Assembly (NCBI GenBank): GCA_000802095.1
Contig: JUEB01000024.1
Location: 62,001-126,000, forward strand
Origin: Peptococcaceae bacterium BICA1-7
GTDB taxonomy: Bacteria; Bacillota; Desulfotomaculia; Desulfotomaculales; Desulfocucumaceae
Direction of reading: 5' to 3'
DNA: 64,000 nucleotides
Below, one piece after another: positions 59,625 through 64,000 of the stretch. The position numbers and the translations under genes were made by a program. Positions within the stretch are counted from its first letter, which is position 1. Each line of letters starts with the position of its first letter. Under the pieces are notes generated by a model, which saw only the letters and a program-made list of their open reading frames with translations, had not been told where the DNA came from and did no database searches.

Positions 59625-62600
59625 TTGTTGAGCCTGAGATTTATTATTGGCCGGGCCGGAAGCGGCAAAACCAGATACTGCCTGAATGAAATTAAGGCAA
59701 GAGTCAGTGGTGGAGCCACCCACCCCCTGGTGCTGCTCGTCCCGGAGCAGTTTACCTTTCAGGCGGAAAGAGATCTGATCACTGTATTGGAGACCGGAGG
59801 CATACTTAAAACAGAGGTCTTAAGCTTTCGGCGGATGGCCTTCAGGATATTCAACCATGTGGGGGGCATCACCTATCCCCACATTCATTCTGCCGGCAAG
59901 TCCATGATTATATATAGAATACTGGACAAAATGAGGGACGGCCTCAGGGTGTTTTCCAAATCAGCCGACCGGCAGGGTTTTGTAAATACACTGGCCACTA
60001 TGATTACCGAGTTCAAGCGGTACAATATAACTCCTGAGACCTTAGAGATTGCAGGCAAGGGCTTTGCTGAAGACAGCCCGCTAAAGGACAAGCTGCTGGA
60101 GCTAAATTCCATCTATTCCGCTTTTGAAAAGACTATCGCTGAGAGATACAGAGACTCGGATGATGACCTGACCCTTGCCTCGGAAAAGCTTAGCTCTACT
60201 ACACTGTATGATGGTGCGGAAATCTGGATTGACGGCTTTGCGGGCTTTACCCCACAGGAATACAGGGTGATCGCAGGGCTTATGAAAAAGGCGGTGCGGG
60301 TCAATATCAGCCTGTGCACCGGCAGCCTGAAGGGTGAAGGGAGCTCTGACGGGGCCGATGTTTTTTCTGCGGTGAAGGGGACCTGTAGGAAGTTTATTAA
60401 AATTGCCCGGGAATTTGGCATAAAGGTTGAAAAAGAGGTCCTTTTGGCCAAAGAGCCACTGTTCCGGTTTGCGGCCAGCCCGGAGCTGGCCCACCTGGAG
60501 AGGAATATATACTCCTATCCCTATAAAGTCTACCGGGAAAAAACCAGGGATATTTCATTGTTTTCCTCAGTCAATATATTTACAGAGATTGAGTCTGCGG
60601 CGCAGGATATTGTCCGGCTGTGCAGGGACAGGGGCCTGCGCTACCGTGATATTGCCGTGGTGGTGAGAAACCTGGCGGCCTATGAGCGGCCTGTTGAGGT
60701 CATCTTCGCAGAGTACCAAATCCCTTGTTTTATAGACAGGAAAATAGATATTACCAATAATCCGCTGGTCCGGCTCATACTGTCCATGCTGGATATTTTC
60801 AATGAGAACTGGTCCTATGAGGCAGTGTTCCGCTACCTTAAAACAGGCCTGACAGGCGTTGACAGGAGCAGTATAGACAGGCTGGAAAACTATGTTCTGG
60901 CCTGCGGCATCAGGGGCAGCCGCTGGACCGGTGAGCGGGACTGGGATATGAGCCCCGGCCTGTTTCCGGACGAGAGAGACACTGGAGAACAGAACAGGGC
61001 GCTAAGGGAAATTAATAAAACCAGATTTTATATTTGCGGGCCGCTGCTGGAATTTCGCAAGAAAACCAGGGGCAGAAAAAAGGCCTCCGAAATATGCGGA
61101 GCGCTGTACCATTTCCTTATCACCATCGGGGTGCCCGGGAGAATTGAATCCATCATTGACCAGTTCAGAGAAGGCGGGCAGCTAAGCCTGGCCAGTGAAT
61201 ACTCCCAGGTATGGAATATTGTAATGGAGGTCTTTGACCAGACGGTTGAGGTTATGGGAGATGAAACCTTTGGCCTGGAAAGGTTTGCAAATATTCTTAA
61301 GATAGGTCTTGGTGAATACAAGGTGGGGCTGATTCCCGCCGCCCTTGACCAGGTGCTGGTGGGCAGCGTGGAGCGTTCCAGAAGCCATCAGGTAAAAGCG
61401 CTGTATATACTTGGGGTCAATGATGGTGTGTTCCCCTCTGCGGCAGCGGAAGAGGGCATCCTTTCAGACCTGGACAGGGCTGCTCTGGGCAGTGCCGGTA
61501 TTGAGCTGGCCAGTGATACTAGGACAAAGGCCTTTGACGAACAATACCTGGTATACAGGGCGCTGACCACCGCAGGAAGCTTCCTCAGGCTGAGCTGGCC
61601 TATTGCAGACCATGAGGGGCGATCCATGCGTCCGTCAATTATTGTCTCAAGGATCAGGAAGCTGTTTTTGTCCATTACCGAGGCCAGCAATATATTAAAG
61701 CCTGAATCGGCCAGGGATGAGATGGATCTGGTGACAGGAAAGACTCCGGCCTTTAAATATATGGTGTCTGCCCTGCGGCAGAAAGCGGATGGCCTGGACA
61801 TAGGGCCTGTTTGGCAGGGAGTTTACCGCTGGTTTGCCGCCCGGGAGGACTGGCAGCCCCAATTGCAGTCCGCACGCTCTGCCTTCTGGATTAAAAACAT
61901 AGCCCAGCCGGTCAGCAGGGACAAGATTCCCCTGCTTTACGGCAGCCCTGCCTATTCCAGCGTATCCAGGCTGGAGAAATATGCAGACTGCCCCTTCGCC
62001 TATTATGTTCAGTATGGATTGGGGGCCAGGGAGCGAAAAATATACCGGCTGAGCCCTCCGGACGTAGGCACCTTCCTGCATGCCGTTATTGAAAACTTCT
62101 CCAGGAAGGTTGCCGATCAAAATATAGACTGGCGGGAATTTGACAGGGAATGGTGTAAGGATACGGTTTCCCTGATTGTGGATGAAATGCTGGATAATAT
62201 GCAGGGCGCAGGCCTTTCCGGATCGAAAAGATTCACTGCTCTTACCCTGAGGCTGAAGAGGGTAATTACAAGGGCTGTCTGGATCATCGCCGAGCATATC
62301 AGGAGAGGCAGCTTTTATCCCGTTGGCTATGAGATGGATTTTGGGGATGGAGAAAAACTTCCTCCCATTGCCATAGAACTGGAATCAGGTGAAAAGATAT
62401 ACCTTACCGGAAGAATCGATCGTTTGGATGCCCTGAAGGCGGAAGAGGGCACTTACCTCAGGATTGTGGACTATAAGTCGGGAAATAAGGCTTTTAAGCT
62501 GTCGGATGTATTTTATGGCTTACAGGTTCAGCTAATCACCTATCTGGATGCCATTGGGGAAAACAGCGGGCTGGACATAACACCGCCTGTTCTTCCGGGA

Positions 62601-63071
62601 GGAGTGCTGTACTTTAAGATTGACGACCCTATTATAAAAGGGACTGGCAGGCTCCCGGAGGAAGAAATAGAGAGATCCATCATGAGGCAGCTTAAGATGA
62701 AGGGACTGCTGCTGGCCGACGTGAAGCTGATCAGGGAAATGGATAACACCATGGAAGGGACTTCACTGATTATCCCGGCCAGGATCAATAAAGGGGATGT
62801 GCTGGGCAAATCCTCGGCAGCCTCTCCGGAGCAGTTCGGGCTGCTCAGAAAATATGTGCGGAAGCTGTTAAAGAGCCTTTGTGAGGAGATCATGAAAGGG
62901 AATACCTCTATACAGCCTTATAAGAAAAAAGGGATCACCTCCTGCAAATACTGCGGCTTTTCCGCAGTGTGCCAGTTTGATACCGCCAGAGAAGAGAACA
63001 ACTTCAGGCTTTTATATGACCGTGAGGATGAAGAAGTCTGGAGGCTTTTGGGGGTAAACAGTGATGTCTGA
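59625..63071 (+). CDS. addB: ATP-dependent helicase/nuclease subunit AddB
   Basis: 1148 residues, usual length. N-terminal Walker A FIIGRAGSGKTRYCL (helicase-like fold), C-terminal nuclease domain with RIDRLDAL, LRIVDYKSGNKAF (catalytic Asp-Lys) and the iron-sulfur cysteines Cys789 (ADCPFAYY) plus Cys1107, Cys1110 and Cys1116 (CKYCGFSAVC). With AddA it resects double-strand breaks for RecA. Start is TTG 59625 (or 59628). It overlaps addA by eight bases. Confidence 0.94.
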   Translation: MLSLRFIIGRAGSGKTRYCLNEIKARVSGGATHPLVLLVPEQFTFQAERDLITVLETGGILKTEVLSFRRMAFRIFNHVGGITYPHIHSAGKSMIIYRILDKMRDGLRVFSKSADRQGFVNTLATMITEFKRYNITPETLEIAGKGFAEDSPLKDKLLELNSIYSAFEKTIAERYRDSDDDLTLASEKLSSTTLYDGAEIWIDGFAGFTPQEYRVIAGLMKKAVRVNISLCTGSLKGEGSSDGADVFSAVKGTCRKFIKIAREFGIKVEKEVLLAKEPLFRFAASPELAHLERNIYSYPYKVYREKTRDISLFSSVNIFTEIESAAQDIVRLCRDRGLRYRDIAVVVRNLAAYERPVEVIFAEYQIPCFIDRKIDITNNPLVRLILSMLDIFNENWSYEAVFRYLKTGLTGVDRSSIDRLENYVLACGIRGSRWTGERDWDMSPGLFPDERDTGEQNRALREINKTRFYICGPLLEFRKKTRGRKKASEICGALYHFLITIGVPGRIESIIDQFREGGQLSLASEYSQVWNIVMEVFDQTVEVMGDETFGLERFANILKIGLGEYKVGLIPAALDQVLVGSVERSRSHQVKALYILGVNDGVFPSAAAEEGILSDLDRAALGSAGIELASDTRTKAFDEQYLVYRALTTAGSFLRLSWPIADHEGRSMRPSIIVSRIRKLFLSITEASNILKPESARDEMDLVTGKTPAFKYMVSALRQKADGLDIGPVWQGVYRWFAAREDWQPQLQSARSAFWIKNIAQPVSRDKIPLLYGSPAYSSVSRLEKYADCPFAYYVQYGLGARERKIYRLSPPDVGTFLHAVIENFSRKVADQNIDWREFDREWCKDTVSLIVDEMLDNMQGAGLSGSKRFTALTLRLKRVITRAVWIIAEHIRRGSFYPVGYEMDFGDGEKLPPIAIELESGEKIYLTGRIDRLDALKAEEGTYLRIVDYKSGNKAFKLSDVFYGLQVQLITYLDAIGENSGLDITPPVLPGGVLYFKIDDPIIKGTGRLPEEEIERSIMRQLKMKGLLLADVKLIREMDNTMEGTSLIIPARINKGDVLGKSSAASPEQFGLLRKYVRKLLKSLCEEIMKGNTSIQPYKKKGITSCKYCGFSAVCQFDTAREENNFRLLYDREDEEVWRLLGVNSDV

Positions 63072-64000
63072 CAGTGCAAAGGTGGAAAGTGTGATGAGGG
63101 GAAATACCAACTGGACTGCCGAGCAGTGGGATGCCATCACTGAAAGGGACTGCAGCCTGCTGGTGGCTGCGGCTGCAGGAGCGGGCAAAACCGCCGTGCT
63201 GGTGGAGAGAATTATCCGGAAGATAACAGACCCCGATAATCCCGTAGATATTGACAGTCTTTTGATAGTGACCTTTACCAATGCGGCGGCCACTGAAATG
63301 AGAGAGAGAATTGCCGGGGCCATAGCGGCGGTTTTGGAGAAAAATCCCGGCTCAAAAAATATTCTAAGACAGCTGGCCTTATTAAACAAGGCCAGCATCA
63401 CCACCATTCACTCCTTTTGCCTGGAGGTGATCCGCAGCAATTTCCAGAGCATCAATATAGACCCGGGCTTTAGGATTACCGATGAAACCGAGGCCGCGCT
63501 GATGAAGCTGGAGGTTTTACAGGAGCTGTTCGAGGACCAGTATGAGCAGGAAGATAATAAATATTTCTTCGATCTGCTGGAGTGCTATGGAGGGAACAGG
63601 GATGACCAGGCGCTGCAGGACATGGTCTTAAGCCTGCACAGCTTTATACAGAGCAGCCCGTGGCCGGAAAAGTGGCTTGCTGAGATGACCGGGGGCTTTA
63701 ATGTCTCCGAAGGGCTTGATTTTGGAGAAACCCCCTGGGGGCAGGTGCTCATTGGCTCAGTCAGGTTTGAGCTTGGCGGCCTGAAAGAAATGCTGGCCCG
63801 GGCGTTAGATATTTTAAGGAATGCCCGGGGCCTTGAAAAATACGTTGGCGTCTTCCAGGAGGACCTGTCTGAACTGGAGGCTCTATTGAAGGTCTGCGAA
63901 GGTGAAAGCGGCACAAAGTGGGATACAGTGTATAGCGCCCTCCAAAACCGGGAATTCAGGCGCCTGCCTTCGGCGGCCAGGGATGCCGACAGTGAAAAGC
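63064..64000 (+). CDS. addA: ATP-dependent helicase/nuclease subunit AddA (3' end outside window)
   Basis: The first ~312 residues of a UvrD-type helicase: WTAEQWDAITERDCSLLVAA (Q motif), AAAGAGKTAVLVERIIRK (Walker A), LIVTFTNAAATEMRERI (motif Ia) and ITTIHSFCLEVIRSNFQ. Start ATG 63064 lies within the end of addB, the usual overlapping addBA arrangement. Truncated by the window end; motifs III-VI and the nuclease domain are not visible. Confidence 0.94.
   Translation, partial: MSDSAKVESVMRGNTNWTAEQWDAITERDCSLLVAAAAGAGKTAVLVERIIRKITDPDNPVDIDSLLIVTFTNAAATEMRERIAGAIAAVLEKNPGSKNILRQLALLNKASITTIHSFCLEVIRSNFQSINIDPGFRITDETEAALMKLEVLQELFEDQYEQEDNKYFFDLLECYGGNRDDQALQDMVLSLHSFIQSSPWPEKWLAEMTGGFNVSEGLDFGETPWGQVLIGSVRFELGGLKEMLARALDILRNARGLEKYVGVFQEDLSELEALLKVCEGESGTKWDTVYSALQNREFRRLPSAARDADSEK

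Overview
This 64 kb window reads as chromosome of an anaerobic, spore-forming Gram-positive bacterium of the Peptococcaceae / Desulfotomaculum-Pelotomaculum type; this is inferred from gene content, not from a marker gene. The evidence is: SpoVT and YlbJ (endospore formation); the Firmicutes block yceD-rpmF-fapR-plsX-fab-rnc-ftsY; FabK instead of FabI; AddAB instead of RecBCD; many TTG/GTG starts behind strong Shine-Dalgarno sites; and anaerobic metabolism (diheme fumarate reductase, aldehyde:ferredoxin oxidoreductase, AdhE, ADP-forming acyl-CoA synthetase, CoA transferase).

Layout. 0-4 kb: 5' part of an ADP-forming acyl-CoA synthetase diverging from a carboxylate-type permease, two small zinc-ribbon proteins, and a degenerate receiver gene under a c-di-GMP-I riboswitch. 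4.5-8 kb: frdCAB behind a possible sigma-54 promoter. 8-17.3 kb: secreted stalk/propeller proteins, an EamA transporter, a deoxynucleotidase-type HAD protein, a YeiH-type exporter with a small membrane partner, a cNMP-binding/DUF2225 protein. 17.4-24.9 kb: AdhE, SpoVT, a LysR regulator, a CoA-transferase and a soluble histidine kinase. 24.9-36.3 kb: ylbJ divergent from yceD-rpmF, then the FapR-controlled lipid operon fapR-plsX-fabH-fabK-fabD-fabG-acpP-fabF-rnc, and ftsY. 36.4-39.1 kb: AraC-type regulator and two methyltransferases. 39.3-43.8 kb: mtnP-mtnA-ahcY-mtaD, a salvage operon for methylthioadenosine and S-adenosylhomocysteine that seems to run through inosine-type intermediates. 43.9-48.7 kb: rRNA methyltransferase, Map, and a PAS3-GGDEF-HD-GYP protein with a structured leader. 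48.9-52.1 kb: macro-domain protein, aldolase and AOR. 53-55.9 kb: pabA-pabB-pabC. 55.9-58.7 kb: a small membrane protein, a BON protein, GlpX and another small membrane protein. 59.6-64 kb: addB-addA (addA runs off the end).

The most unusual layer is non-coding. A ~345 bp element occurs twice (27118 and 58742), almost identical over 316 bp, with a GC-rich inverted-repeat core; each copy starts one base after the T-run of an intrinsic terminator. There are also six copies of a CACAGAG palindromic element, a 434 bp element with 32 bp perfect terminal inverted repeats, an inverted pair of four-unit ~30 bp tandem arrays, REP-like hairpins, and a promoter-to-terminator RNA rich in GAG/TAG triplets upstream of pabA. 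Three genes (fabK, the RlmI-like methyltransferase, possibly adhE) appear to begin at near-cognate codons (ATC/ATT/ACG) placed correctly behind Shine-Dalgarno sequences.

No rRNA, tRNA, CRISPR array or transposase gene was recognised. All family calls come from reading motifs, without database searches.
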